DNA from: Nitratireductor soli
Lineage (GTDB): Bacteria > Pseudomonadota > Alphaproteobacteria > Rhizobiales > Rhizobiaceae
Assembly (NCBI RefSeq): GCF_001050155.1
Contig: NZ_LFVY01000024.1
Location: 1-61,244, forward strand
Reading direction: 5' to 3'
DNA length: 61,244 bases
Position 1 is the first letter of the stretch. Every line of letters starts with the position of its first letter. Below, one piece after another: positions 37,356-46,918 of this stretch. Made by a program: the position numbers and the translations under genes. Under the pieces are notes generated by a model. That model was not told where the DNA came from. It ran no database searches and saw only the letters and a list, made by a program, of their open reading frames with translations.

Positions 37356-38996
37356 TTAACCGGCGTTTTGAAGGGAAGGGGCGAGCGGGGTGACGTTGCC
37401 GCCGATCGGGGCTTCCTCACGCTGGTAGCCGAGGATGGTCATGACGACGTTGTAGGCCATCACAAACCCGCCGATCAGGAACAGGCCGCCGCCCAGCGCA
37501 CGCAGCACGTAATAGGGATGCATGGCCGCCACCGTTTCGGCGAAGGAATAGACGAGGAACCCCTGCTCGTCGTACTCGCGCCACATCAGGCCCTGCTGGA
37601 TGCCCGACACCCACATCACTGCCGCGTAGACGACGATGCCGAGCGTCGCCAGCCAGAAGTGCCAGGTGACCAGGCGCAGCGAATAGAGCCGCTCGCGGTT
37701 CCACAGTTTCGGAACGAGGTAGTAGATTGCGCCGAAGGTGATCATGCCGACCCAGCCGAGCGCGCCGGAATGCACGTGGCCGATGGTCCAGTCCGTGTAG
37801 TGCGACAGCGAGTTGACCGCCTTCACCGACATCATCGGGCCCTCGAAGGTGGACATGCCGTAGAAGGCGACGGCCATCACCATCATGCGGATGATGGGGT
37901 CCGTGCGCAGCTTGTCCCAGGCGCCCGACAGCGTCATCAACCCGTTGATCATGCCGCCCCAGGAGGGCATCCACAGCATGATCGAGAACACCATGCCGAG
38001 CGTCTGCGCCCAGTCGGGCAGGGCGGTGTAGTGGAGGTGGTGCGGGCCGGCCCAGATGTAGAGGAAGATCAGCGACCAGAAATGGATGATCGACAGCCGG
38101 TAGGAATAGACCGGGCGGTTCGCCTGCTTGGGGATGAAATAGTACATCATGCCCAGGAAACCGGCCGTCAGGAAGAAGCCGACCGCGTTGTGGCCGTACC
38201 ACCACTGCGTCAGCGCATCCTGCACGCCGGCAAACAGCGAATAGCTCTTCGAGCCGAAGGGAGAGACCGGCACGGCCAGATTGTTGACCACGTGCAGCAT
38301 GGCGATGGTGACGATGAACGACAGGTAGAACCAGTTCGCCACATAGATATGCGGCTCCTTGCGCTTGAAGATCGTGCCGAGGAAGACGATGAGATAGGCG
38401 ACCCAGACGATGGTCAGAAACAGGTCCACATACCATTCGGGCTCGGCGTATTCGCGGCTCTGGGAGATGCCCAGCAGATAGCCGGTCGCCGCCATGACGA
38501 TGAACAGCTGGTAGCCCCAGAAGACGAACCAGGCGAGATTGCCGCCGAACAGGCGCGCCCGGCAGGTCCGCTGCACCACATAGAGCGAGGTGGCGATCAG
38601 CGCATTGCCGCCGAACGCGAAGACCACCGCCGAGGTGTGCAGCGGCCGGGTGCGGCCGAAGTTGAACCAGGGCTCGATGTTGAGGTCCGGATAGGCGAGC
38701 TGCAGGGCCACGGTGACGCCGACCAGGAAGCCGACAATGCCCCAGAACATGGTGGCGATGACGCCGTAGCGCACCGGGCCGTCCATGTAGAACGCGGTAT
38801 CGGCCCTGAGCGGGATCGACGCCGCGCCCGCCGGCGCGAAGCTTGCCTTGCGCATCAACACGACGGTCGATCCCAACAGGACGAAGAACAGGATCCACAT
38901 ATGCGCCTGGAAGGCCGAATCCTGCGCCAGACCGGCGGCTGCCAGCGCGCCGAACGCGGCCAGGCCGACCAATACGATCTCGGTGCCAAATTTCAT
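37356..38996 (-). CDS. ccoN: cbb3 cytochrome oxidase subunit I (catalytic CcoN/FixN)
   Basis: A 546-residue integral membrane protein with about 12-14 helices, the oxygen-reducing, proton-pumping subunit. Haem and copper ligands are seen in [14 protein letters not shown] (low-spin haem b), [13 protein letters not shown] and [14 protein letters not shown] (copper B) and [13 protein letters not shown] (haems). The high oxygen affinity of this enzyme suits micro-oxic life. The ATG at 38996 is taken. A FNR/FixK box 102 bases upstream lies between this gene and hemN. Confidence 0.97.
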   Translation of the reverse strand: MKFGTEIVLVGLAAFGALAAAGLAQDSAFQAHMWILFFVLLGSTVVLMRKASFAPAGAASIPLRADTAFYMDGPVRYGVIATMFWGIVGFLVGVTVALQLAYPDLNIEPWFNFGRTRPLHTSAVVFAFGGNALIATSLYVVQRTCRARLFGGNLAWFVFWGYQLFIVMAATGYLLGISQSREYAEPEWYVDLFLTIVWVAYLIVFLGTIFKRKEPHIYVANWFYLSFIVTIAMLHVVNNLAVPVSPFGSKSYSLFAGVQDALTQWWYGHNAVGFFLTAGFLGMMYYFIPKQANRPVYSYRLSIIHFWSLIFLYIWAGPHHLHYTALPDWAQTLGMVFSIMLWMPSWGGMINGLMTLSGAWDKLRTDPIIRMMVMAVAFYGMSTFEGPMMSVKAVNSLSHYTDWTIGHVHSGALGWVGMITFGAIYYLVPKLWNRERLYSLRLVTWHFWLATLGIVVYAAVMWVSGIQQGLMWREYDEQGFLVYSFAETVAAMHPYYVLRALGGGLFLIGGFVMAYNVVMTILGYQREEAPIGGNVTPLAPSLQNAG

Positions 38997-39097
38997 TGCA
39001 TGTCCCCAATCCAGAAAACCTGCCCCGCAGGGCCCGCGCGAATCCGCAATTCCCGATTCTCGCCGGTGAGGTTTCTCGTATCGGGCCGCCGCGCGCT

Positions 39098-39111
39098 TTG
39101 ATCTGCGTCAA
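39098..39111. promoter_or_regulatory. FNR/FixK box between ccoN and hemN
   Basis: TTGATCTGCGTCAA matches TTGAT-N4-ATCAA at nine of ten positions and is extended to a symmetric CTTTGA/TCAAAG. Its centre is 62 bases before the hemN ATG and 108 before the ccoN ATG. With the usual -41.5 placement, a hemN transcript would start near 39146, just before the AAAGGA ribosome site. The same box may also serve ccoN. Confidence 0.8.
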
Positions 39112-39166
39112 AGCTTTCCGTCCGCCGGTCGTGGAAAAGCAGGGCGGCCAGGGGAAAGGAACGACG

Positions 39167-40540
39167 ATGCAGCGTGCGGGAGAACAGATGAGCGGAGCGG
39201 GGCCGACCGCGCGCCTTTCCGAAGCCGTGCCGCGCTATACGAGCTATCCCACGGCACCGCATTTCCATGCCGGCGTAACGGGCGAAACGTTCAAATCCTG
39301 GCTGGAAGCGATCGGCGAAGGCGAGGACATCTCGCTGTATGTGCACATCCCGTTCTGCGACCGGCTGTGCTGGTTTTGCGCCTGCCACACCAAGATGACG
39401 CGCCGCTACGAGCCGGTGGCGACCTTTCTCGACGCACTCCTGTGCGAAATCGCCACGGTCGGCCGGCTCGCCGGCCAACGAGGCAGGGTAAGGGCGCTGC
39501 ATTTCGGCGGTGGTTCGCCCACCATGCTCAAGCCCGATGATGTCGCGCGCCTGGGCGCGGCGCTGAGGGCGGCGTTCGATTTCGCCGATAACGCCGAGAT
39601 CAGCGTGGAACTCGACCCGAACGACATGGATGAGCCGCGCTTCGCCGCCTTCGCTGCCCTCGGCATGACGCGGGCGAGCCTCGGCGTGCAGGACTTCGAC
39701 CCGCTGGTGCAGAAGGCGATCAACCGCGAGCAGACATTCGAGCAGACCAGGGCCGTGGTCGACGGCGTCAGGGCGCGCGGCGTCGCCTCGGTCAATCTCG
39801 ACCTGCTTTACGGCCTGCCGCACCAGACGGTGGCGAGCGTCGGTGAGACGATCCGCCGGGCGCTGACGCTGGCGCCCGACCGCATCGCCCTGTTCGGCTA
39901 CGCCCATGTCCCGTGGTTCAAGAAACACCAGACGATGATCGACGAGGCATGGCTGCCCGGCCCGCAGGAGCGCTACGCGCAACAGCGGGAGACGGCGCGC
40001 ATCATCGAGGCCGCCGGTTACCAGCCGATCGGCCTGGATCATTTCGCCAAGCCTGGCGACCCGCTGGCGCTCGCCGCTCGCGAACACAGGCTGTTTCGCA
40101 ATTTCCAGGGCTATACGGAGGATTCCTGCCGCACGCTGATCGGCCTCGGCCCGTCCTCCGTGTCGCGCCTGCCGCAGGGCTATGCGCAGAACAGTCCGGC
40201 GACCGGTCCCTATGAACGCGTCGTCGGCGATGGCGGCCTGGCGACCGCGCGCGGCATCGAACTGGACGACGAGGATCGGGCGCGCGCCTGGGTGATCGAA
40301 CGGCTCATGTGCGACTTCGCCTTTTCCGGCCCTGAGGCCGTGCGCCTGTTTGGCGCGCACGGCGCGCGCATCGTCGCCGAAGCGCGCGACCCGCGCCGCA
40401 ATGCAGGCGGACAGGCGCTGTTGGAGGAGAACGGCACCTTCGTCGTGCCCGAAGGGGAGCGGCCGCTGGTCCGCTCCACGGCGGCGCGTTTCGACCGGTA
40501 TCTCGCGCGCGGCGGCGAGCGTCATTCGGCGGCCGTGTGA
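39167..40540 (+). CDS. hemN: Oxygen-independent coproporphyrinogen III dehydrogenase
   Basis: A 457-residue radical SAM enzyme that decarboxylates coproporphyrinogen III to protoporphyrinogen IX without oxygen. It carries the family N-terminus PRYTSYPTAPHF, the iron-sulfur motif CDRLCWFC with Cys64, Cys68 and Cys71, and the SAM-binding GGGSPTML near residue 110. The ATG at 39167 has AAAGGA six bases upstream; an in-frame ATG at 39188 is possible. It would keep haem synthesis running for cbb3 oxidase when oxygen is low, and it shares a FNR/FixK box with ccoN. Confidence 0.96.
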   Translation: MQRAGEQMSGAGPTARLSEAVPRYTSYPTAPHFHAGVTGETFKSWLEAIGEGEDISLYVHIPFCDRLCWFCACHTKMTRRYEPVATFLDALLCEIATVGRLAGQRGRVRALHFGGGSPTMLKPDDVARLGAALRAAFDFADNAEISVELDPNDMDEPRFAAFAALGMTRASLGVQDFDPLVQKAINREQTFEQTRAVVDGVRARGVASVNLDLLYGLPHQTVASVGETIRRALTLAPDRIALFGYAHVPWFKKHQTMIDEAWLPGPQERYAQQRETARIIEAAGYQPIGLDHFAKPGDPLALAAREHRLFRNFQGYTEDSCRTLIGLGPSSVSRLPQGYAQNSPATGPYERVVGDGGLATARGIELDDEDRARAWVIERLMCDFAFSGPEAVRLFGAHGARIVAEARDPRRNAGGQALLEENGTFVVPEGERPLVRSTAARFDRYLARGGERHSAAV

Positions 40541-40620
40541 GCACGCGGCGCTGACCCCAAGCCGCCGCATCGAGCCTACGGGCGGGGAAGCCGGCATGGC
40601 CGGCTGTTCGATGCGGCGGC

Positions 40621-40654
40621 GGCCGGGCGGGCATTGCGGATTGCCCGCCCGGCC
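40621..40654 (+). terminator. GC-rich hairpin after hemN
   Basis: GGCCGGGCGGGCA (40621-40633) pairs exactly with TGCCCGCCCGGCC (40642-40654) over an eight-base loop. Only ATCTTG follows, so U-tract support is weak. It lies 80 bases past hemN and nothing coding is seen from 40541 to 40837. It probably separates hemN from the fixL transcript. Confidence 0.5.
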
Positions 40655-40837
40655 ATCTTGCTCCCGGCCTTGCCATTCCCGTACTTTCCGCAGCACCAGC
40701 GCCCCCCGCCGCCGGCCTCCACGCGCTGCGGCATTCGGTCTGGCCGCAGCAAGGTCGCTTGCGATGTGTCCTGCAGACGGGAATAATACCCCGGCGATTT
40801 GACACCCTCGCGGAAGGGGCGGCCCCAGGGGCCGACG

Positions 40838-42355
40838 ATGGGTTCTGATGATGACATGGCGCGGCCTGTGATGCGGCTGGCTGATGATTCCGCCGTTCCA
40901 GGCTATGCAGTGGCGATTGCCGGCAGTGCTGCCATCGTCGTTGCACGCTTGTGGATCGGCGCGCCCTTCAGCGATGTGTGGCTGCTGTTCCTGGCGGCGC
41001 TGACGGCGCTTTACGCGGCTATACTCGGTGGCCGTGCCGCGGGCCTCCTGGCCGTTGGCTTGACGGCCCTGGCGATGGTGCTGATCGGCCTTGTCGCTAC
41101 CTTGCCCTTTGCGCTTCCGGCTTTCACCGCGCTGGTCGCCTTCACCATCCTGCTTGCGCATGTCGGCGCCGCCTATCACAAGGCGCGCGACGCCAGCGGC
41201 CTGGTGCGGCAGCAACTGGCCGCCCGCGACGCCCATCTGCGCTCGATCCTCGACACCGTGCCCGACGCGACCGTGGTGATCGACACCAACGGCGCGATGG
41301 TGTCCTTCAACCGGGCGGCGATCCGCCAGTTCGGCTATGCCGAGGAGGAGGTGCTGGGCCGCAACGTCAGCATGCTGATGCCGGAACCCTACCGCACGCA
41401 GCATGACGGCTATATCGAGCGGTATCAGCGGACGGGCGAAAGGCGCATCATCGGCATCGATCGGGTCGTCGTCGGGCGGCGCAAGGATGGCTCCACCTTT
41501 CCCATGAAGCTTGCCGTGGGCGAAATGAAGAGCGGCGGGCAGGTGTTCTTCACCGGCTTCATCCGCGACCTGACCGAGCGCGCCGAATCGGAGGCCGAGA
41601 TGGAGGCGGTGCAGGCCGAGCTTGCCCGCCTGGCGCGCCTGAACGAGCTTGGCGAGATGGCCTCGACGCTTGCCCATGAGCTGAACCAGCCGCTATCGGC
41701 CATCGCCAATTACGCGCAGGGATGCAGCCGCCTTCTCAAGGACCTGGACCACCCGGTCGCCGGGCGCATGCGCGACGCGCTCGAGGAGACGGCGCGCCAG
41801 TCCTTGCGTGCCGGCCAGATCATCCGCCATCTGCGCGAATTCGTGACGCGCGGCGAAACGGAAAAACAGCCCGAGGACATCCAGAAACTGGTCGAGGAGG
41901 CGGCGGCGCTGGCGCTGGTGGGCTCGCGCGAACTCGGCGTGCGCACCGTTTTCGAGTTCCAGCCCGACCTGGGCATGGTGATGGTCGACCGCGTGCAGAT
42001 CCAGCAGATCGTCATCAACCTGATCCGCAACGCGATGGAGGCGATGCGCGACAGCCAGACGCGGGAACTGCTGGTGAAGGTTTCCCTCGACGGGGGGGAC
42101 AGGGGCGACGGGACCGGCGCCATCGCCATAGACGTCTCCGACACGGGCTCCGGCGTTCCCGTCGAGATCGCCGAAAATCTGTTCAAGCCCTTCGTCTCGA
42201 CCAAGCGCGGCGGCATGGGCGTTGGCCTGGCCATTTCGAAACGCATCGCCGAGGCGCATGGCGGCTCGTTGAACCTGCTTGGCAGCAGCAGCGCCGGAAC
42301 GACGCTTCGCGTCTCCCTGCCGGTCATGGAAGAACGGGAAATTCAGGATGACTGA
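40838..42355 (+). CDS. fixL: Oxygen-sensor histidine kinase FixL
   Basis: A 505-residue sensor kinase. Four hydrophobic helices lie in residues 22-113, followed by a haem PAS domain (about 130-250) and a kinase. The haem ligand is His189 in [12 protein letters not shown]. The FG-loop arginine region [15 protein letters not shown] matches FixL. The phosphorylated residue is His280 in [14 protein letters not shown]. The ATP lid is in VSDTGSGVP and [19 protein letters not shown]. FixL autophosphorylates when haem loses oxygen and passes phosphate to FixJ. ATG 40838 is chosen, with AGGGG upstream; an in-frame TTG at 40799 is less likely. The gene overlaps fixJ by eight bases. Confidence 0.95.
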   Translation: MGSDDDMARPVMRLADDSAVPGYAVAIAGSAAIVVARLWIGAPFSDVWLLFLAALTALYAAILGGRAAGLLAVGLTALAMVLIGLVATLPFALPAFTALVAFTILLAHVGAAYHKARDASGLVRQQLAARDAHLRSILDTVPDATVVIDTNGAMVSFNRAAIRQFGYAEEEVLGRNVSMLMPEPYRTQHDGYIERYQRTGERRIIGIDRVVVGRRKDGSTFPMKLAVGEMKSGGQVFFTGFIRDLTERAESEAEMEAVQAELARLARLNELGEMASTLAHELNQPLSAIANYAQGCSRLLKDLDHPVAGRMRDALEETARQSLRAGQIIRHLREFVTRGETEKQPEDIQKLVEEAAALALVGSRELGVRTVFEFQPDLGMVMVDRVQIQQIVINLIRNAMEAMRDSQTRELLVKVSLDGGDRGDGTGAIAIDVSDTGSGVPVEIAENLFKPFVSTKRGGMGVGLAISKRIAEAHGGSLNLLGSSSAGTTLRVSLPVMEEREIQDD

Positions 42356-42965
42356 AAACGTGGTGATCCATATCGTCGACGACGAGGAGCCGGTGCGCAA
42401 ATCGCTCGCCTTCCTGCTGTCCATGTCGGGCCATGCGGTGCGGGTGCACGATTCGGCGACCGCTTTCCTGGGCGTGGCCGCCGGCCTGCGCCAGGCCTGC
42501 CTGATCACCGATCTGCGCATGCCGGACATGAGCGGGGTCGCGCTGCTGCGCCGCCTGCGCGACGCCGGGCAGATGCTGCCGGCCATCGTCATCACCGGTC
42601 ATGGCGACGTGCCGATGGCGGTCGAGGCGATGAAGGCGGGAGCGCTGGATTTCATCGAAAAGCCGTTTGCCGAGGACGTGCTGCTCGATGCGGTCGGCCG
42701 GGCGGTGGCCGAACTGCACCGGCATCCGCGCGATGGCGCGGACACGGCGGATGTCAGGCAGCGTCTCGACCAGCTTTCCGAACGTGAACGCCAGGTGATG
42801 CGGTGCGTCGTGGCCGGCCTGCCGAACAAGACGATTGCCTTCGAACTCGACATCTCACCGCGCACGGTCGAGGTGCACCGGGCCAATGTGATGGCCAAGA
42901 TGCAGGCTCGCAACCTGCCGGAGCTGGTGCGCATGGTCCTGCTGGCCGACGACACGATCTCCTGA
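42348..42965 (+). CDS. fixJ: Response regulator FixJ
   Basis: A 205-residue two-domain regulator. The receiver domain has acidic residues Asp11-Asp12-Glu13, phosphorylation site Asp55 in [12 protein letters not shown] and Lys in FIEKPF near 105. The C-terminal LuxR-type helix-turn-helix is [36 protein letters not shown]. The start at 42348 has AGGATG context and overlaps fixL, giving a protein of normal FixJ length. Phosphorylated FixJ activates fixK and related promoters; a candidate site lies at 43446-43472. Confidence 0.95.
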   Translation: MTENVVIHIVDDEEPVRKSLAFLLSMSGHAVRVHDSATAFLGVAAGLRQACLITDLRMPDMSGVALLRRLRDAGQMLPAIVITGHGDVPMAVEAMKAGALDFIEKPFAEDVLLDAVGRAVAELHRHPRDGADTADVRQRLDQLSERERQVMRCVVAGLPNKTIAFELDISPRTVEVHRANVMAKMQARNLPELVRMVLLADDTIS

Positions 42966-43001
42966 GCGGGCTGCAGCGGGCTTTGCCAACGGGGCGGTGT
43001 T

Positions 43002-43015
43002 TTGATCCAGCGCAA
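43002..43015 (+). promoter_or_regulatory. Degenerate FNR/FixK-like site before the receiver-like gene
   Basis: TTGATCCAGCGCAA matches the FNR/FixK consensus at eight of ten positions: the left half is perfect and the right half is CGCAA instead of ATCAA. If used at -41.5, transcription would begin near 43050, which would favour the GTG start at 43099 of the next gene over the ATG at 43042. Confidence 0.3.
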
Positions 43016-43041
43016 GGCGGCTGACCGCCCGGAGGCGGACA

Positions 43042-43452
43042 ATGTGCGCGTCCCCGGGAAACGGCATCTTGTCTCCCGTTCTGAGGAGATGTCTGGACGT
43101 GAACGAAACGATACTCGTGGTGGCTCCCGATTCCGCTTTTCGCCTGTCGCTTCGCTTCATGCTCGAATCCGAAGGCTATGGGGTGGAAGTGCTGGCCGGC
43201 ATGACCGATTTCCGGCTGTATCGGAACCGTGCGGATTGCGTGATTGTCGATCACGAGATCCTGGAGACGGCGCGCATCCCGGTGAAAAGGCTGCTTGACG
43301 AGGGTGGCCCGGTCATCGTCCTGGCCGAAACGAGCGCCGCGACATCTGAACCCGGCAGACTGCTGATCATCGAAAAGCCGCTGCTGGGCGGCGCGGTCAT
43401 CAGCGCCGTTCGCGCGCTGCTCGATGAGACGACGAGCGGCGCCGCTACGTAG
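43042..43452 (+). CDS. Receiver-like single-domain protein between fixJ and fixK
   Basis: A 136-residue protein of unknown function. From residue 20 it follows the receiver fold: ETILVVAPDSAFRLSLRFMLESEG, then a central DCVIVDHEIL whose Asp aligns with a phosphorylation site, then LLIIEKPLLGGAVISAVRALL with the conserved Lys-Pro. Only one acidic residue of the usual pair is kept (APDS). It has no output domain. GGAGG six bases before the ATG at 43042 supports that start; a GTG at 43099, with GAGGAG upstream, would give 117 residues. Its place suggests feedback on FixL, as FixT does elsewhere, but homology to FixT is not evident. Confidence 0.75.
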   Translation: MCASPGNGILSPVLRRCLDVNETILVVAPDSAFRLSLRFMLESEGYGVEVLAGMTDFRLYRNRADCVIVDHEILETARIPVKRLLDEGGPVIVLAETSAATSEPGRLLIIEKPLLGGAVISAVRALLDETTSGAAT

Positions 43453-43472
43453 AACCCCGTAGGGGGGATACC
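43446..43472 (+). promoter_or_regulatory. FixJ-type promoter element upstream of fixK
   Basis: The stretch TACGTAGAACCCCGTAGGGG with GGATACC after it resembles FixJ-dependent promoters as I recall them (TACGTA-x-TT-x-CCC followed by TAxGG). It overlaps the stop codon of the receiver-like gene and lies 60-86 bases before the fixK ATG, a suitable distance for an activator just upstream of -35. Confidence 0.5.
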
Positions 43473-43531
43473 GAATTTCGCCGCGCGCCCGATTCCGCCA
43501 GTGTGATGCCGTTCCCACCAGGAGGCATCAA

Positions 43532-44212
43532 ATGCGTGCTCAAACCGTGATCGTCGCTTCATCCATGCTTTCGTCTGCGCTCCGCCCGGCCAATGTTCGC
43601 GGTTTTTCCCGCAAGCGTGCGACGCCAGCCCCGTTTGCCCCCGATCAACCGCATCAGATCGTCTTTTGCAGCGCGAATCAGGAAATCTACGCGCAGGGCG
43701 AACAGTCGACGGCCCTCTATCAGGTCGAGTATGGCGTCGTGCGCCTTTACCGGCTCCTCTCGGATGGCCGGCGGCAGATCAGCGCCTTTCATGTTGCCGG
43801 GGAAATGTTCGGCTTCGAGGCGGACGGCCAGCACCATTTCTTCGCCGAGGCAGTCGGCGATGCGGGCATCCGCGTTTTCCGCCAGGCGGCCAATGACGGA
43901 AATTGGCGCCAGACACTGGATGCGGCATTGGCGGCACTGGTGCGGGCGCAGGAGCATCTCCTGGTGGTCGGCCGGCAGAATGCCGCCGAACGTGTCGCCG
44001 CTTTCCTGCTCGACATGGCGGAGCGCCAGGGCAGCCATGGATGCATCGAGCTTGCCATGTCGCGCACCGACATCGGCGACTATCTGGGCCTGACCATCGA
44101 GACGGTCTCGCGGACGCTGTCGCGCTTCAAGGCGAGCGGGCTTGTGCGCCTGGAAGGCGCGCGGACGGTTGAGGTCGCGGACGCCCGGGCTCTGCGCGCG
44201 CTTTGCGCGTGA
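43532..44212 (+). CDS. fixK: Crp/Fnr-family regulator FixK
   Basis: A 226-residue transcription factor with a cyclic-nucleotide-binding-like beta-roll (IYAQGEQSTALYQVEYGVVRLYRLLSDGRRQISAFHVAGEMFG) and a C-terminal helix-turn-helix LAMSRTDIGDYLGLTIETVSRTLSRFK. The recognition helix ETVSRTLSRF is the Fnr/FixK type that reads TTGAT-N4-ATCAA. The N-terminal cysteine cluster of Fnr is absent, so it should not sense oxygen itself but act under FixLJ. GGAGG lies six bases before the ATG. Its likely targets in this window are the boxes at 35527 and 39098. Confidence 0.92.
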   Translation: MRAQTVIVASSMLSSALRPANVRGFSRKRATPAPFAPDQPHQIVFCSANQEIYAQGEQSTALYQVEYGVVRLYRLLSDGRRQISAFHVAGEMFGFEADGQHHFFAEAVGDAGIRVFRQAANDGNWRQTLDAALAALVRAQEHLLVVGRQNAAERVAAFLLDMAERQGSHGCIELAMSRTDIGDYLGLTIETVSRTLSRFKASGLVRLEGARTVEVADARALRALCA

Positions 44213-44414
44213 GGGCCGCGGTGCCAGTTGGCAGGAACTGACCGAGACCGGCCGGCCGCACCGTTTGCAGCTTCGTTCGTGCTCTGCTATCGCTCGACTT
44301 TCATGTTGTATTCCAGCAAACGCAGACGATCACCTCTCATCCTTTCACCCCTGGAACTGTTCGCAAGGGTGAGCAGAGGTGCATCGCAGCCATTGATGGC
44401 GCGCTGCGCAAAGT

Positions 44415-45761
44415 ATGAGCGGACGGATGAAAATCACTGTTTTCGGCACCGGCTATGTGGGTTTGGTACAAGCGGCGGTGTTTGCCGAATCCGGCCATGA
44501 GGTCATGTGCGTCGATATCGATCTGCAGAAGATCGAAAAACTTCAGAACGGCATCATGCCGATCTACGAGCCAGGCCTTGAGCGGCTGGTGAACGAGAAC
44601 CATGCCGATGGCAGGATTCGCTTCACCGCTGATGCAACCGAGGGCGTCGAACATGGAAGCGTGCTGGTCATCGCCGTTGGTACGCCGCCCGGAGAGGATG
44701 GCTCGGCCGATCTGAAGCATGTGCTGGCCGTTGGCCACACGATCGGCAGCGAGATGAAGACCGGCAAGATCATTGTCAGCAAATCCACGGTGCCCGTGGG
44801 CACATGTGACAGGATCAAGGCCGTGATCGGCGCGGCGCTGGCCGAACGCGGGGCCGGCGATATCGATTTCCACGTGGTGTCGAATCCGGAATTTCTCAAG
44901 GAAGGCTCGGCGGTTTCCGATTGCATGAAGCCCGACCGCATCGTGGTGGGCACCGACAGCAGGGATGCCGAGGCGGTGATGCGGGAGCTCTACGCGCCGT
45001 TCAACCGCAATCATGAAAAGATGATCGTGATGGACGTGCGCAGCGCCGAACTCACCAAATACGCGGCGAACTGCATGCTGGCGACCAAGATCAGCTTCAT
45101 GAACGAAATGGCCAACATCGCCGACCGTCTGGGGGCGGATATCGAGCAGGTGCGCCTGGGGATAGGCAGTGACCCGCGCATTGGATACGACTTCATCTAC
45201 CCCGGCATCGGCTATGGCGGGTCGTGCTTTCCCAAGGATGTGCGAGCGCTCATCCGCACGGCGGAGAAAGCGCGGTTCGACCCGCAGATACTGCGCGCGG
45301 TCGATGAGCGCAATGACCGGCAAAAGCGTCTTCTGTTTGAGCAGATCGCCGGCTATTTCGATGGCGATCTGTCCGGGAAGGTCATCGCCTTGTGGGGCCT
45401 TGCCTTCAAGCCGAACACCAACGACATGCGCGAGGCGCCGTCGCGCGTCCTGCTTGAAAACCTGTGGGAGGCAGGGGCCAGCGTGCGCGCCTACGATCCT
45501 CGCGCCATGGAGGAGTGCCGGCAAATCTATGGCCAACGAGACGATCTGGTTCTGTGCGAAACGAAGGATGCGGCCCTTGAGGGAGCCGATGTGCTGGCGA
45601 TCGCCACGGAGTGGAAGAGCTTTCGGGCGCCATCCTTCGAAACGGTCCGCGAAGCGCTGAACCATCCCGTCATCTTCGATGGCAGGAACTTGTACGATCC
45701 AAAAATCGTTCGGCGTTATGGTTTGGAATACAGGAGTGTCGGACGTCCTGGAGCAGCGTAG
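44415..45761 (+). CDS. ugd: UDP-glucose 6-dehydrogenase
   Basis: A 448-residue cytoplasmic enzyme that oxidises UDP-glucose twice with NAD+ to UDP-glucuronate, a precursor for acidic surface polysaccharides. The NAD-binding motif FGTGYVGL is at the N-terminus and the catalytic cysteine is in [29 protein letters not shown] lies in the C-terminal domain. The start could be 44415 or the ATG at 44427 ([12 protein letters not shown]), which is the family's usual beginning; neither has a strong ribosome site. It opens the surface glycan region, with a 202-base gap after fixK in which I see no gene. Confidence 0.94.
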   Translation: MSGRMKITVFGTGYVGLVQAAVFAESGHEVMCVDIDLQKIEKLQNGIMPIYEPGLERLVNENHADGRIRFTADATEGVEHGSVLVIAVGTPPGEDGSADLKHVLAVGHTIGSEMKTGKIIVSKSTVPVGTCDRIKAVIGAALAERGAGDIDFHVVSNPEFLKEGSAVSDCMKPDRIVVGTDSRDAEAVMRELYAPFNRNHEKMIVMDVRSAELTKYAANCMLATKISFMNEMANIADRLGADIEQVRLGIGSDPRIGYDFIYPGIGYGGSCFPKDVRALIRTAEKARFDPQILRAVDERNDRQKRLLFEQIAGYFDGDLSGKVIALWGLAFKPNTNDMREAPSRVLLENLWEAGASVRAYDPRAMEECRQIYGQRDDLVLCETKDAALEGADVLAIATEWKSFRAPSFETVREALNHPVIFDGRNLYDPKIVRRYGLEYRSVGRPGAA

Positions 45762-45919
45762 CTGACGATTGTGTCGCCAATCTGTCATGCAAGTATAATG
45801 ATGTCTGAGATACCAAATACAACTCCAATAAGGCCCTTGCTTCATGCGTGGCCATCGCTCTAAAAGGCATCTCCAAATTTAAGGAAAGTCATAAACGATG
45901 GGTGGCGGCTGACACGAAC

Positions 45920-46918
45920 ATGCTGACAGGACAATCGATTCTCATCACCGGCGGCACGGGATCATTCGGCAACACGTTTTTGCCGATGACCCTCGAACGC
46001 TACAATCCAAAGCGAATCATTGTCTATTCGCGCGATGAAATGAAGCAATGGGAGATGGCGAAGAAATACGTTGGCGATAGCCGCGTGCGCTTCTTCATTG
46101 GCGATGTCAGGGACAAGGAGCGGCTCTACCGGGCGTTGGATGGCGTCGACTATGTCGTTCATGCGGCGGCGACGAAGATCGTTCCGACGGCGGAGTACAA
46201 CCCGTTCGAATGCATCAAAACAAATATCAATGGCGCGATGAACGTGATCGATGCTTGCATCGATCGGGGGATAAAGCGCGTTGTTGCACTTTCGACGGAC
46301 AAGGCGAGCAGCCCGATCAACCTTTATGGCGCAACGAAGCTGGCTTCGGACAAGCTGTTTGTTGCCGGCAATTCCTACGCCGGGGGCCACGACACGCGAT
46401 TCGCCGTGGTTCGCTACGGAAATGTCATGGGGTCTCGCGGCTCGGTCATTCCCTTCTTCCTGTCCATCCGTGAGCGGGGTGAACTGCCCGTCACCGACAA
46501 GCGCATGACCCGCTTCATGATCACCCTGGAGCAGGGAGTCGAGCTGGTTTGGCATGCGTTCGACGACATGGAAGGTGGGGAAATCTACGTCAAGAAGATC
46601 CCGTCGATGAAAGTAACCGATCTCGCCCGCGCGGTCGCCCCCGAGGCCAAGCTGAACTATGTCGGCATTCGCCCGGGTGAGAAACTGCATGAGCAGATGA
46701 TCGGCCCGGAGGATTCATTCTACACCTACGAGTACCCCGAATATTACAAGATACTGCCGACCATCAACAATTGGGGGACGAGTAGAGAGCGCATCAAGGA
46801 TGGTTCCAAGGTGGCCGAAGGGTTCAGCTACACGAGCGACAACAATGCGGAGTGGATGAGCTCGGAGACATTGCAGGAATGGGTTGCGAACAATCAGGAA
46901 AAGATCGGCAACATATGA
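45920..46918 (+). CDS. pseB: UDP-GlcNAc 4,6-dehydratase (inverting) PseB
   Basis: A 332-residue short-chain dehydrogenase fold enzyme, the first step of pseudaminic acid synthesis: it dehydrates UDP-GlcNAc and inverts C5. Features are the NADP motif ITGGTGSFG, the active-site YGATKLASDKLF and the PseB-typical FIGDVRDKERLYRALDGVDYVVHAAATKIVPTAEYNP. The start ATG at 45920 gives the usual length; the frame is open upstream to 45848 but that part is unlike the family. No clear ribosome site is visible. Its stop overlaps the pseC start. Confidence 0.95.
   Translation: MLTGQSILITGGTGSFGNTFLPMTLERYNPKRIIVYSRDEMKQWEMAKKYVGDSRVRFFIGDVRDKERLYRALDGVDYVVHAAATKIVPTAEYNPFECIKTNINGAMNVIDACIDRGIKRVVALSTDKASSPINLYGATKLASDKLFVAGNSYAGGHDTRFAVVRYGNVMGSRGSVIPFFLSIRERGELPVTDKRMTRFMITLEQGVELVWHAFDDMEGGEIYVKKIPSMKVTDLARAVAPEAKLNYVGIRPGEKLHEQMIGPEDSFYTYEYPEYYKILPTINNWGTSRERIKDGSKVAEGFSYTSDNNAEWMSSETLQEWVANNQEKIGNI

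Noticed and set aside
38993-41677. An 894-codon minus-strand open frame across hemN and fixL
   Set aside because: Both plus-strand genes are certain by motif. The antisense frame has no conserved motif and no ribosome site.
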